DNA of 6,649 nucleotides, taken from NCBI GenBank assembly GCA_038247995.1, contig JBBRUG010000326.1, positions 1 to 6,649 of the forward strand. Direction: 5' to 3'. The notes below the pieces were generated by a model, which was not told the origin of the DNA, did not search any database, and saw nothing but the letters and a program-made list of their open reading frames with translations. Numbering within the stretch: position 1 is the stretch's first letter; every line of letters starts with the position of its first letter. Source of the DNA: JBBRUG01 sp038247995. Lineage in GTDB: Bacteria; Chloroflexota; Chloroflexia; Chloroflexales; Chloroflexaceae. This document shows positions 1 through 4,690 of this stretch, one piece after another. Made by a program: the position numbers and the translations under genes.

Positions 1-949
1 CGGCGTGCAATGGTGCAAAGGTACGCTCGTCGAAATACCAGAGCGTTTCAAAGCGCCCATGCCAGATCGCCGGGCCGGTTGGCGGTGGCTGACTATGTAG
101 TTCAAGCGCCTGGGTCAACAGAGCGTTCGGATCGACAGTCACCGGGTCGTTCGTGCGATCAACAATCGTCACAGCGCGTTGGGTAAAGCCGGGCAGCACC
201 AGCGCGGCGATGAGGGCGAGCACGGCGACAAGGGGAATCGCAACCCGGTAGGGTCGCAGTTGATCGCCGGTACGCGGCGTGCCGTAGGCTACAAGCCGGT
301 TGAACAGCTCGGCCGGCAGCTGGCGCGGGCGTAATTCCTGACGCAACGCCTCCTCGGTCACCTGCCCAACTTCGATCCAGCGCTGGTCGAAGCTACGGCA
401 GGCAGCGCAGCCGGCGAGGTGGCTCCGGATCGAACCGCTGTGGCGTTCGCGACTGGTCGTGTCGATCAGGGCGGCCCGTACAGCATAACAATGGTCGGAA
501 CTGACGCGGTCGGGAATATCGCGCCCGGCAGCCGGGGCGATGGCGCGCATGGCCTTTTCGAGTAACCGAACAGACGCATCTGGATCGACGCCGAGCGCCC
601 CAGCGAGGCGCGCCGGATCATACCCGAGCAGCAGGTGCAGGCCCAAGGCCATGCGTTGATCCAGCGGTTGGCTGTGTAAGCTACGATAGATTGCCGATTC
701 GGCTGTGTTGCGCGGAGGTCGCCGCTGCTGAGCTTGTTTTGCTTCAGCGGCGCGGGCGGCGCTCATGAGCCGAGCAAGTAATTCAACTTCGGTCGGCGTA
801 GTAAGTGGCGGCGCAGCAGTGAGGTCGGTGGCGAGCGCATGAAGCAGCCGCGCCGCGTGACGCTCGTCGGGCGTGATCAGTAGCGCAACGCGGTAAAGTT
901 GATCGCCGTGGGTTGTGAAAACCGGCTCCAGCAACACCGATGGAGGCAT
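1..949 (-). CDS. Sigma-factor-like protein with anti-sigma zinc finger and transmembrane helix (partial, 3' end outside window)
   Basis: The frame is open for 316 residues from ATG at 949 to the window edge, with no stop seen. Residues about 5-45 (LYRVALLITP) resemble sigma-70 region 2 of ECF factors but are degenerate. Residues about 94-137 (PLDQRMALGLHLLLGYDPAR, then LAGALGVDPDASVRLLEKA) resemble the region 4 helix-turn-helix. C154, H177, C181 and C184 (HLAGCAAC) fit the zinc-binding anti-sigma motif Hx3Cx2C with an upstream Cys. Residues about 236-254 form one transmembrane helix, so the remainder from 255 is probably extracytoplasmic. The likely role is envelope-linked transcription control, but the sigma regions are diverged and may no longer bind promoters; it could instead be a membrane-bound regulator that only keeps the fold. 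ATG 949 is the first possible start, because an in-frame TGA lies two codons upstream. That TGA is the stop codon of the 70-residue gene, so translation is probably coupled. The family assignment is fairly secure for the zinc finger and helix and weaker for the sigma parts. Confidence 0.72.
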   Translation of the reverse strand, partial: MPPSVLLEPVFTTHGDQLYRVALLITPDERHAARLLHALATDLTAAPPLTTPTEVELLARLMSAARAAEAKQAQQRRPPRNTAESAIYRSLHSQPLDQRMALGLHLLLGYDPARLAGALGVDPDASVRLLEKAMRAIAPAAGRDIPDRVSSDHCYAVRAALIDTTSRERHSGSIRSHLAGCAACRSFDQRWIEVGQVTEEALRQELRPRQLPAELFNRLVAYGTPRTGDQLRPYRVAIPLVAVLALIAALVLPGFTQRAVTIVDRTNDPVTVDPNALLTQALELHSQPPPTGPAIWHGRFETLWYFDERTFAPLHA

Positions 950-952
950 AGG

Positions 953-1165
953 TCATTTGCTCTCGGCCCACGCTCCGGGCGGGTTAGGGATCGGCTGAGT
1001 ATCTTCCGGCGCTGCGGCAGCGCGGGCGTCCTGATCGATCTGACGGTGTAAGCGCCAGATCAGTTGAACTCGCGCACGATGCCACGCGGTGCTCTTCGGC
1101 CCGGTTTCGCGCAGTAGCACGAGCTTGCGGACGGCTAGGTTTTGGTATGAATCAGGCTTCGGCAT
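953..1165 (-). CDS. Hypothetical 70-residue protein coupled to the sigma-like gene
   Basis: I do not recognise this protein. It has a basic, probably helical N-terminal half (NLAVRKLVLLRE, HRARVQLIWRLHRQ at residues about 9-42) and an Ala/Pro-rich acidic tail (AAAAPEDTQPIPNPPG), with no signal peptide, membrane helix or cysteine. Its TGA stop ends three bases before the ATG of the sigma-like gene, which argues that it is translated and regulated with that gene. The start ATG at 1163-1165 has no convincing ribosome site. It lies only 12 bp from the left end of the inverted-repeat element, so the native promoter or leader may have been replaced by that element. A small DNA-binding or partner protein for the sigma-like product would fit the charge, but that is inference. 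It could also be a chance reading frame, although the tight junction makes this less likely. Confidence 0.5.
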   Translation of the reverse strand: MPKPDSYQNLAVRKLVLLRETGPKSTAWHRARVQLIWRLHRQIDQDARAAAAPEDTQPIPNPPGAWAESK

Positions 1166-1177
1166 AGGCGTTACCAG

Positions 1178-1195
1178 ACGATATTGTTGGCGAAT
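1178..1195 (+). repeat. Left 18-bp terminal inverted repeat
   Basis: Sequence ACGATATTGTTGGCGAAT. It is the perfect reverse complement of 1395-1412, and the match stops at both ends (G1177/G1413 outside and T1196/C1394 inside do not pair). It lies 12 bp upstream of the 70-residue gene's start codon, inside what should be that gene's promoter or leader. Confidence 0.95.
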
Positions 1196-1245
1196 TGATT
1201 TGGTTCATCACAGAGACGTATGGATTCACATCCCATCGCCCGTGG

Positions 1246-1267
1246 GGGCGGACCAACGTATCCGCCC
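1246..1267. repeat. Perfect 7-bp hairpin inside the inverted-repeat element
   Basis: GGGCGGA at 1246-1252 pairs with TCCGCCC at 1261-1267 around an 8-base loop. No T-run follows on either strand, so it is not an intrinsic terminator of the usual kind. It abuts the 21-bp tandem repeats. Confidence 0.6.
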
Positions 1268-1326
1268 GGATGCCGGCGGGATGCACCCGGATGCCGGTGG
1301 GATGCGCCCGGATGTCGGTGGGATAC
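1264..1326 (+). repeat. Three 21-bp tandem repeats
   Basis: Units at 1264-1284, 1285-1305 and 1306-1326 share the pattern (G/A)CCCGGATG(C/T)CGG(C/T)GGGAT(G/A)C. The second and third units differ from the first at only a few positions. A fourth copy decays after GCCCAGG at 1327. The 21-bp period keeps reading frames open, which produces overlapping spurious frames with repeated peptides such as GCTRMPVGCARM. Confidence 0.9.
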
Positions 1327-1359
1327 GCCCAGGCACGGACCACATGCATTGGGTGTCCA

Positions 1360-1381
1360 GGGCGACCACATCGGGTAGCCC
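1360..1381. repeat. Imperfect hairpin GGGCGACC/GGTAGCCC
   Basis: GGGCGACC at 1360-1367 pairs with GGTAGCCC at 1374-1381, seven of eight bases pairing (G1364/A1377 is the mismatch), with a 6-base loop. It sits just inside the right inverted repeat and adds to the palindromic character of the element. Confidence 0.5.
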
Positions 1382-1394
1382 CTCCGATCCGGAC

Positions 1395-1412
1395 ATTCGC
1401 CAACAATATCGT
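1395..1412 (-). repeat. Right 18-bp terminal inverted repeat
   Basis: ATTCGCCAACAATATCGT on the plus strand, the exact reverse complement of 1178-1195. It begins 7 bp beyond the moxR stop codon in the direction of transcription, so the element abuts moxR without interrupting it. Confidence 0.95.
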
Positions 1413-1419
1413 GACCTGC

Positions 1420-2403
1420 TCACCGTGCTCGCACTGCGCCATCGCGTTCATAGCGCCGACCGGCACGGGCGCCCGGCACGGCGACGCTGCTTAGGATCTC
1501 TTCGACGACAGCTTCGGCGGTGACATTGCGGATGCGCGCTGCCGGATTAACAATAATCCGGTGGCCAAGCACGCTGCCGGCCAATCCCTTCACATCGTCG
1601 GGGGTAACAAAGTCGCGCCCATGGATCGCCGCCCATGCCTGCGCCGTGCGATACAAGGCCAGCGAGCCGCGCGCACTCGCGCCAAGGTAGATGTCCTCGT
1701 GATGGCGCGTGGCCGTAACCAGAGCGACAATATATTCTTCGAGCAGATCGTCGATATAAACCTCTTTAATCGCCTGTTGCATCGCCAGCAGGTCCTCGAT
1801 GCCGGCGACGGTGCTCAGGCTGTCGAGCGGATGGGCCTGGCGCTGGCGCTTGAGGATCGCGATCTCGTCGAGGCGTTCCGGATAGCCGAGATGAATGCGT
1901 AGCAAGAAGCGGTCGAGCTGTGCCTCAGGCAGCGGAAAGGTGCCTTCATACTCGATTGGGTTCTGCGTGGCCAGCACAATGAAGGGTGACGGCAGCGGAT
2001 GGGTTATGCCGTCAACGGTGATCTGACGCTCTTCCATGCCTTCAAGCAAGGCCGACTGCGTCTTCGGCGTGGCGCGGTTGATCTCGTCGGCAAGCACAAT
2101 CTGGGCGAACACCGGGCCGGGCCGAAACTCGAAGTCGCGGCTCTGCTGATTGAAGATCGAGATCCCGGTTACGTCTGATGGCAGCAGATCAGGGGTGAAC
2201 TGAATGCGCTTGAAGCTACAGCCGACCGAGCGGGCGATACTTTTGGCCAGCACGGTTTTGCCTGTGCCGGGCACATCTTCCAAAAGCACATGGCCGCGAC
2301 AGAGCAACGCGACAATTACTAACTCAACCGCCTTGCGCTTGCCGATAATGACCTGTTCGACATTCTGAAAAATGCGCTCGGCGAACTGTTGAACATGTTC
2401 CAA
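1420..2403 (-). CDS. MoxR-family AAA+ ATPase
   Basis: This is a 327-residue cytoplasmic ATPase of the MoxR branch of AAA+ proteins, chaperone-like machines that remodel or activate partner proteins, often with DUF58 or VWA-domain proteins. Visible motifs in order are: Walker A VPGTGKT (44-50), Walker B IVLADE (102-107), the MoxR-typical INRATPKTQSALLEGMEE (108-125), sensor 1 ATQNP (145-149), arginine finger region LDRF (163-166) and sensor 2 GASARGS (241-247). The AAA lid follows to about residue 309. The start is TTG at 2401-2403: GAGG lies six bases upstream, and the usual family N-terminus (EHVQQFAERIFQNVEQVIIGK) begins here, with no in-frame ATG nearby. The last 16 residues (ARAGRRYERDGAVRAR) are an unusual Arg-rich tail ending just before the inverted-repeat element. 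No DUF58 or transglutaminase gene follows, so its partner is not in this window. The family call is very secure; the substrate is unknown. Confidence 0.96.
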   Translation of the reverse strand: MEHVQQFAERIFQNVEQVIIGKRKAVELVIVALLCRGHVLLEDVPGTGKTVLAKSIARSVGCSFKRIQFTPDLLPSDVTGISIFNQQSRDFEFRPGPVFAQIVLADEINRATPKTQSALLEGMEERQITVDGITHPLPSPFIVLATQNPIEYEGTFPLPEAQLDRFLLRIHLGYPERLDEIAILKRQRQAHPLDSLSTVAGIEDLLAMQQAIKEVYIDDLLEEYIVALVTATRHHEDIYLGASARGSLALYRTAQAWAAIHGRDFVTPDDVKGLAGSVLGHRIIVNPAARIRNVTAEAVVEEILSSVAVPGARAGRRYERDGAVRAR

Positions 2404-2409
2404 TGCGAA

Positions 2410-2413
2410 CCTC
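2410..2413 (-). promoter_or_regulatory. Ribosome binding site deciding the TTG start of moxR
   Basis: GAGG on the minus strand, six bases from the TTG at 2403. It is the only good site near the family-typical N-terminus and supports the rare TTG start. Confidence 0.6.
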
Positions 2414-2480
2414 GTAGCAACGCTTAGGCGCCTCCAGTATGGAAGCGGAATGGTTGTGTGATCAGCAGATCGCTGGTGTC

Positions 2481-2489
2481 ATTCTACCA
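2481..2489 (-). promoter_or_regulatory. Possible extended -10 promoter for moxR
   Basis: The minus strand reads TGG-TAGAAT, an extended -10 (TGn plus a hexamer one base off TATAAT), about 78 bp upstream of the moxR start. There is no good -35: the hexamer at 17-bp spacing is CTTCGT, inside the heptamer repeat. Sigma-70-like recognition is assumed. Confidence 0.3.
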
Positions 2490-2502
2490 TGATGCCACGT
2501 TA

Positions 2503-2544
2503 GACGAAGGACGAAGGACGGAGGACGAAGGACGGAGGTCGGAT
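2503..2544 (+). repeat. 7-bp tandem repeat tract (GACGAAG/GACGGAG)
   Basis: Heptamers in register: GACGAAG, GACGAAG, GACGGAG, GACGAAG, GACGGAG (2503-2537), then a decayed GTCGGAT (2538-2544). The tract lies in the spacer between aroB and moxR, directly upstream of the possible moxR promoter. Confidence 0.9.
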
Positions 2545-2558
2545 CGTGATCGACGCTT

Positions 2559-2586
2559 GTAGGGCCGAAGCCTGCTTCAGCCTTAC
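2559..2586. repeat. Hairpin in the aroB-moxR spacer
   Basis: GTAGGGCCGAAG at 2559-2570 pairs with CTTCAGCCTTAC at 2575-2586 with one mismatch (C2566/A2579) and one G-T pair, around a 4-base loop. It lies about 60 bp after the aroB stop. No T-run follows, so it is at most an mRNA 3'-end structure or a Rho-dependent end, or else a copy of a dispersed palindromic repeat. A second, smaller stem (CGCCG/CGGCG, 2589-2603) lies beside it. Confidence 0.45.
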
Positions 2587-2603
2587 TACGCCGGCCAGCG
2601 GCG

Positions 2604-2638
2604 ATCGGTCATCGGTGGTCGGTGGTTTTTGGTTCTGC
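2604..2638 (+). repeat. Second 7-bp tandem repeat tract (ATCGGTG type)
   Basis: Heptamers ATCGGTC, ATCGGTG, GTCGGTG, then decayed GTTTTTG and GTTCTGC (2604-2638), ending just before the aroB stop codon. It has the same 7-bp period as the tract at 2503 but an unrelated sequence. With the hairpin and the first tract it accounts for most of the 240-bp spacer. Confidence 0.75.
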
Positions 2639-2643
2639 CGCAT

Positions 2644-3714
2644 TTACGCTTGCAGCACACCGCGTACCGTTTCCTCCGGCACATCGTCGCGCACGACCAC
2701 GCTGCCGAGAGCGGTGGGCAGCACCCAGCGCACGCGTTTGGCCTGAACCTTTTTGTCGCGCAGAGTGAGGGCGAGGATTGCGTCGGGGTCGAGGCCGGGC
2801 GGCATGGCCGGATTCAGGCCATAGGCGGCGAGGAGCGCTTGCTGGCGCGTCACGAGCGCAGGATCGCAGAGGCCGAGGGCAACGGCGATCCGGGCGGCGG
2901 CGTGCATGCCGATCGCTACGCATTCGCCGTGGAGCAGGCCGCCATAACCTGCCAGCGCCTCGACGGCATGACCAATCGTGTGACCATAATTAAGGATGAT
3001 CCGCTCACCTTGTTCGCGCTCGTCGGCGTTTACCACGGCAACCTTCACGGCCACGGCGCGTCGAATCAGCGTAGCGAATGTTTCGGCGTCATCTGGCGCA
3101 TCGGGATGCAGTTCAAGCGCTTCAAATAGGCCGGCGTCGCGGATCACGCCGTGCTTGATCACTTCGGCCCAACCGGAGCGCAGTTCGCGTGGCGGCAAGC
3201 TGGCCAGGGTTGTGGTATCGGCGAGCACCAGGCGCGGTTGGTGAAATGCGCCGATCAGGTTTTTACCGAGCGGATGGTTGATTCCGGTCTTGCCGCCCAC
3301 CGCTGAATCGACCATTGCTAGTAGCGTGGTGGGCAGTTGGATCACGGCAATGCCGCGCAGCACGGTTGCGGCGGCGAAGCCGGCCAGGTCGCCGATCACG
3401 CCGCCACCGAGCGCGAGCACGATGTCGCGCCGTTCGACGCCCCCGCCAATCAGCCAGGCGTAGAGCGCGCCGAGCTGTTCGGTCGATTTGCTGCCTTCGC
3501 CGGACGGCACAGTAACACGCTCGATATTCCAGCCGGCGGCGCTGAGTTGGGCTGCAATTGGTGTAGCGTACAGGGTATCAAGCGCAGCGTCGGCGATCAG
3601 CCAGAGCCGCCCGCGCAGGCCCAACTGGTTGAGCAGAGCGGGCAACCGATCCAGGACGTGGGCTTCGACAAGCACCGGGTAGGTGGTGGTAGTGGTAGTA
3701 ACAGTCAGGCTCAT
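2644..3714 (-). CDS. aroB: 3-dehydroquinate synthase
   Basis: This cytoplasmic enzyme converts DAHP to 3-dehydroquinate, the second step of the shikimate pathway to chorismate and aromatic amino acids, using NAD+ and a divalent metal (usually zinc). All 356 residues are present, the normal family length. Motifs are: NAD-binding SGEGSK (71-76) and GGGVIGDLAGF (103-113), PTTLLAMVDSAVGGKTGIN (128-146), KNLIGAF (151-157), and predicted metal ligands E184 (WAEVIKHG), H245 (NYGHTIGH) and H262 (HGE). RDKK (319-322) marks the C-terminal helical domain. An unusual Thr run (residues 6-11) sits near the N-terminus. The start ATG (3712-3714) overlaps the TGA of the EEP gene as ATGA and has no ribosome site of its own, indicating translational coupling. 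No other shikimate gene is adjacent in the window. The call is very secure. Confidence 0.98.
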   Translation of the reverse strand: MSLTVTTTTTTYPVLVEAHVLDRLPALLNQLGLRGRLWLIADAALDTLYATPIAAQLSAAGWNIERVTVPSGEGSKSTEQLGALYAWLIGGGVERRDIVLALGGGVIGDLAGFAAATVLRGIAVIQLPTTLLAMVDSAVGGKTGINHPLGKNLIGAFHQPRLVLADTTTLASLPPRELRSGWAEVIKHGVIRDAGLFEALELHPDAPDDAETFATLIRRAVAVKVAVVNADEREQGERIILNYGHTIGHAVEALAGYGGLLHGECVAIGMHAAARIAVALGLCDPALVTRQQALLAAYGLNPAMPPGLDPDAILALTLRDKKVQAKRVRWVLPTALGSVVVRDDVPEETVRGVLQA

Positions 3715-4238
3715 GATGGTAAAAATAAGTCAATAAGCACGGGTGCATGATCCGAGCCGCCGGGTTGGCCATACCGATAATTGTGTACCTGCCAGGTTTC
3801 CGACAATAGGATATGATCAACCGGCAGACCGAAGAACGGCAGCGGACGCCAGGTTTTTGTCCAGTCGAACGCGGGCCATACATGGCTTACCTCGGCCTGA
3901 GCGGCGAGATCGCGCAACACATACGACCAGGGCGCAGCATTGAAGTCGCCGGCTACAATCAGCGGGCCGCTTGTTTGCGCGGCAACGGCGGTAATGTCGG
4001 CCATCTGAATCGCGGTGCAGTTGGCCCCAGCGCGGCTGCGGCGGCCACGGGTGCCCGCCGACGAACGTAAACGGCCGGCCAGCAATAGCCCAAGTAACAC
4101 GACATAATAATCGGCTGCGATCGCCAGCATGTCGCCAAGCCAGTGCAGAGCGCCGGTGAGCGACCCGAGCGCGACAGCGCAGACAATCAGGGCGAACAGG
4201 GCGAGGACGCGCTGCGCAGGATTCTGGAAGATGCTCAC
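3711..4238 (-). CDS. Shortened membrane-linked endonuclease/exonuclease/phosphatase (EEP) protein, catalytic domain incomplete
   Basis: Numbering here is from the longer ATG form at 4268 (185 residues). The start chosen is GTG 4236-4238 (residue 11, 175 residues), because AAGGAA lies seven bases upstream, four bases beyond the previous gene's stop; ATG 4268 has no ribosome site. Two hydrophobic segments (about 20-41 and 46-64) precede the C-terminal half of a DNase I-like domain: LIVAGDFNAAPW (103-114, catalytic Asp/Asn), LPVDHILLS (148-156) and GSDHAPVLIDL (171-181, catalytic Asp-His). Missing are the domain's first strand with its Asn, the metal-binding Glu (LQE) and the central His region, normally well over 100 residues. 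Residues 65-84 (Arg/Ala/Gly-rich, about 4017-4076) instead join membrane part to IQMADI directly, in frame. It is probably an inactive remnant, kept because its end is coupled to aroB, or else the result of an assembly collapse. The product's normal substrate is unknown. Confidence 0.75.
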   Translation of the reverse strand: MSIFQNPAQRVLALFALIVCAVALGSLTGALHWLGDMLAIAADYYVVLLGLLLAGRLRSSAGTRGRRSRAGANCTAIQMADITAVAAQTSGPLIVAGDFNAAPWSYVLRDLAAQAEVSHVWPAFDWTKTWRPLPFFGLPVDHILLSETWQVHNYRYGQPGGSDHAPVLIDLFLPS

Positions 4239-4242
4239 CGCG

Positions 4243-4398
4243 CTATTCCTTGTCGTCGGGTGGGGCATTGCGGCTGAGGAAGTAGATCACTGCAGCCAGG
4301 ATCAGCAAGCCCAGGCCAACAAACGTCAGCGGGCCCGGCCACCCGGCGCTGGGCGATGTCGTTGTCTGGGCAATCAGGAGCAGAAGATGGTACGTCAA
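4243..4398 (-). CDS. Small single-helix membrane protein, 51 residues
   Basis: I do not recognise this gene. From TTG at 4396-4398 the frame encodes a short leader (TYHLLLLIAQTTTSPSAGWP), one strong transmembrane helix (LTFVGLGLLILAAVIYFLSR, about residues 24-43) and an acidic tail NAPPDDKE. GAGGAG (4410-4415) lies 11 bases upstream of TTG, a long but possible spacing; an in-frame stop lies eight codons upstream of TTG and no ATG or GTG start is available in this frame. Its TAG stop is followed after four bases by the GTG start of the EEP gene, whose ribosome site AAGGAA lies inside this gene's last codons. This spacing is the main evidence that it is translated. It begins 32 bp from the tandem array. 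A role with the membrane-anchored EEP protein is possible but unproven. Confidence 0.55.
   Translation of the reverse strand: MTYHLLLLIAQTTTSPSAGWPGPLTFVGLGLLILAAVIYFLSRNAPPDDKE
4246..4251 (-). promoter_or_regulatory. Ribosome binding site for the EEP gene inside the preceding gene
   Basis: AAGGAA on the minus strand, seven bases from GTG 4238 and within the last two codons of the 51-residue gene. It favours the GTG start over the upstream ATG at 4268 and indicates coupling. Confidence 0.55.
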
Positions 4399-4420
4399 TG
4401 CGTCACAGACTCCTCGGTTT

Positions 4421-4690
4421 CAGCGTTTTCAGTGTGCTCAGCGTCTCAGCGTCTCAGCGTCTCAGCGTCTCAGCGTGCTCAGTGTGCTCAGTGTGCTCAG
4501 TGTGCTCAGCGTGCTCAGCGTCTCAGTGTGCTCAGTGTGCTCAGCGTGCTCAGTGTGCTCAGTGTGCTCAGTGTGCTCAGTGTGCTCAGCGTCTCAGTGT
4601 GCTCAGTGTGCTCAGCGTGCTCAGCGTCTCAGTGTGCTCAGTGTGCTCAGCGTCTCAGTGTGCTCAGTGTGCTCAGCGTCTCAGTGTGCT
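4421..4690 (+). repeat. Tandem array of 30 interleaved 8- and 9-bp units
   Basis: From 4430 to 4690 the sequence splits completely into 30 units beginning CAG: 21 of 9 bp (CAGTGTGCT, here A, or CAGCGTGCT, B) and 9 of 8 bp (CAGCGTCT, C). A decayed unit CAGCGTTTT precedes at 4421. The order is A CCCC B AAA B C AA B AAAA C AA B C AA C AA C A. Higher-order copies are visible: a 35-bp block C-A-A-B at 4516-4550 and again at 4587-4621, and a 26-bp block C-A-A from 4622. There are no unique spacers. The array separates the secreted-protein gene (stop at 4690-4692) from the 51-residue gene. No plus-strand unit frame contains a stop, so long spurious frames result. Confidence 0.97.

Larger units (their letters stand above)
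1178..1412. mobile_element. MITE-like element with 18-bp terminal inverted repeats
   Basis: The bases at 1178-1195 (ACGATATTGTTGGCGAAT) are the exact reverse complement of 1395-1412, giving a 235-bp unit bounded by perfect 18-bp inverted repeats. It fills nearly all of the spacer between the moxR stop (1420) and the 70-residue gene (1165). Inside are three 21-bp tandem repeats (1264-1326) and two hairpins (1246-1267 and 1360-1381). It has no room for a transposase and no convincing gene, so a non-autonomous element moved in trans is the best reading. I see no clean target-site duplication: flanks ...GTTACCAG and GACCTGCT do not match. Insertion may therefore be old, or the unit may be a stable intergenic repeat family rather than a transposon. 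Confidence 0.5.

Noticed and set aside
1170..1418. Target-site duplication around the inverted-repeat element (GTTACCAG versus GTGACCTG)
   Set aside because: Only 6 of 8 bases match and the right copy overlaps the inverted repeat, so it is not a valid flanking duplication.
1152..1466. Minus-strand 104-codon frame overlapping the 3' end of moxR and the inverted-repeat element
   Set aside because: Its length comes from the 21-bp repeats; it runs out of frame over the moxR tail and through both inverted repeats, with no recognisable domain or good ribosome site.
2629..3750. Several plus-strand open frames opposite aroB
   Set aside because: They are antisense frames kept open by GC-rich codon use of an intact aroB, and have no motifs of their own.
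4421..4690. CRISPR-like array
   Set aside because: Units are 8-9 bp and contiguous with no unique spacers, and no cas gene is present.
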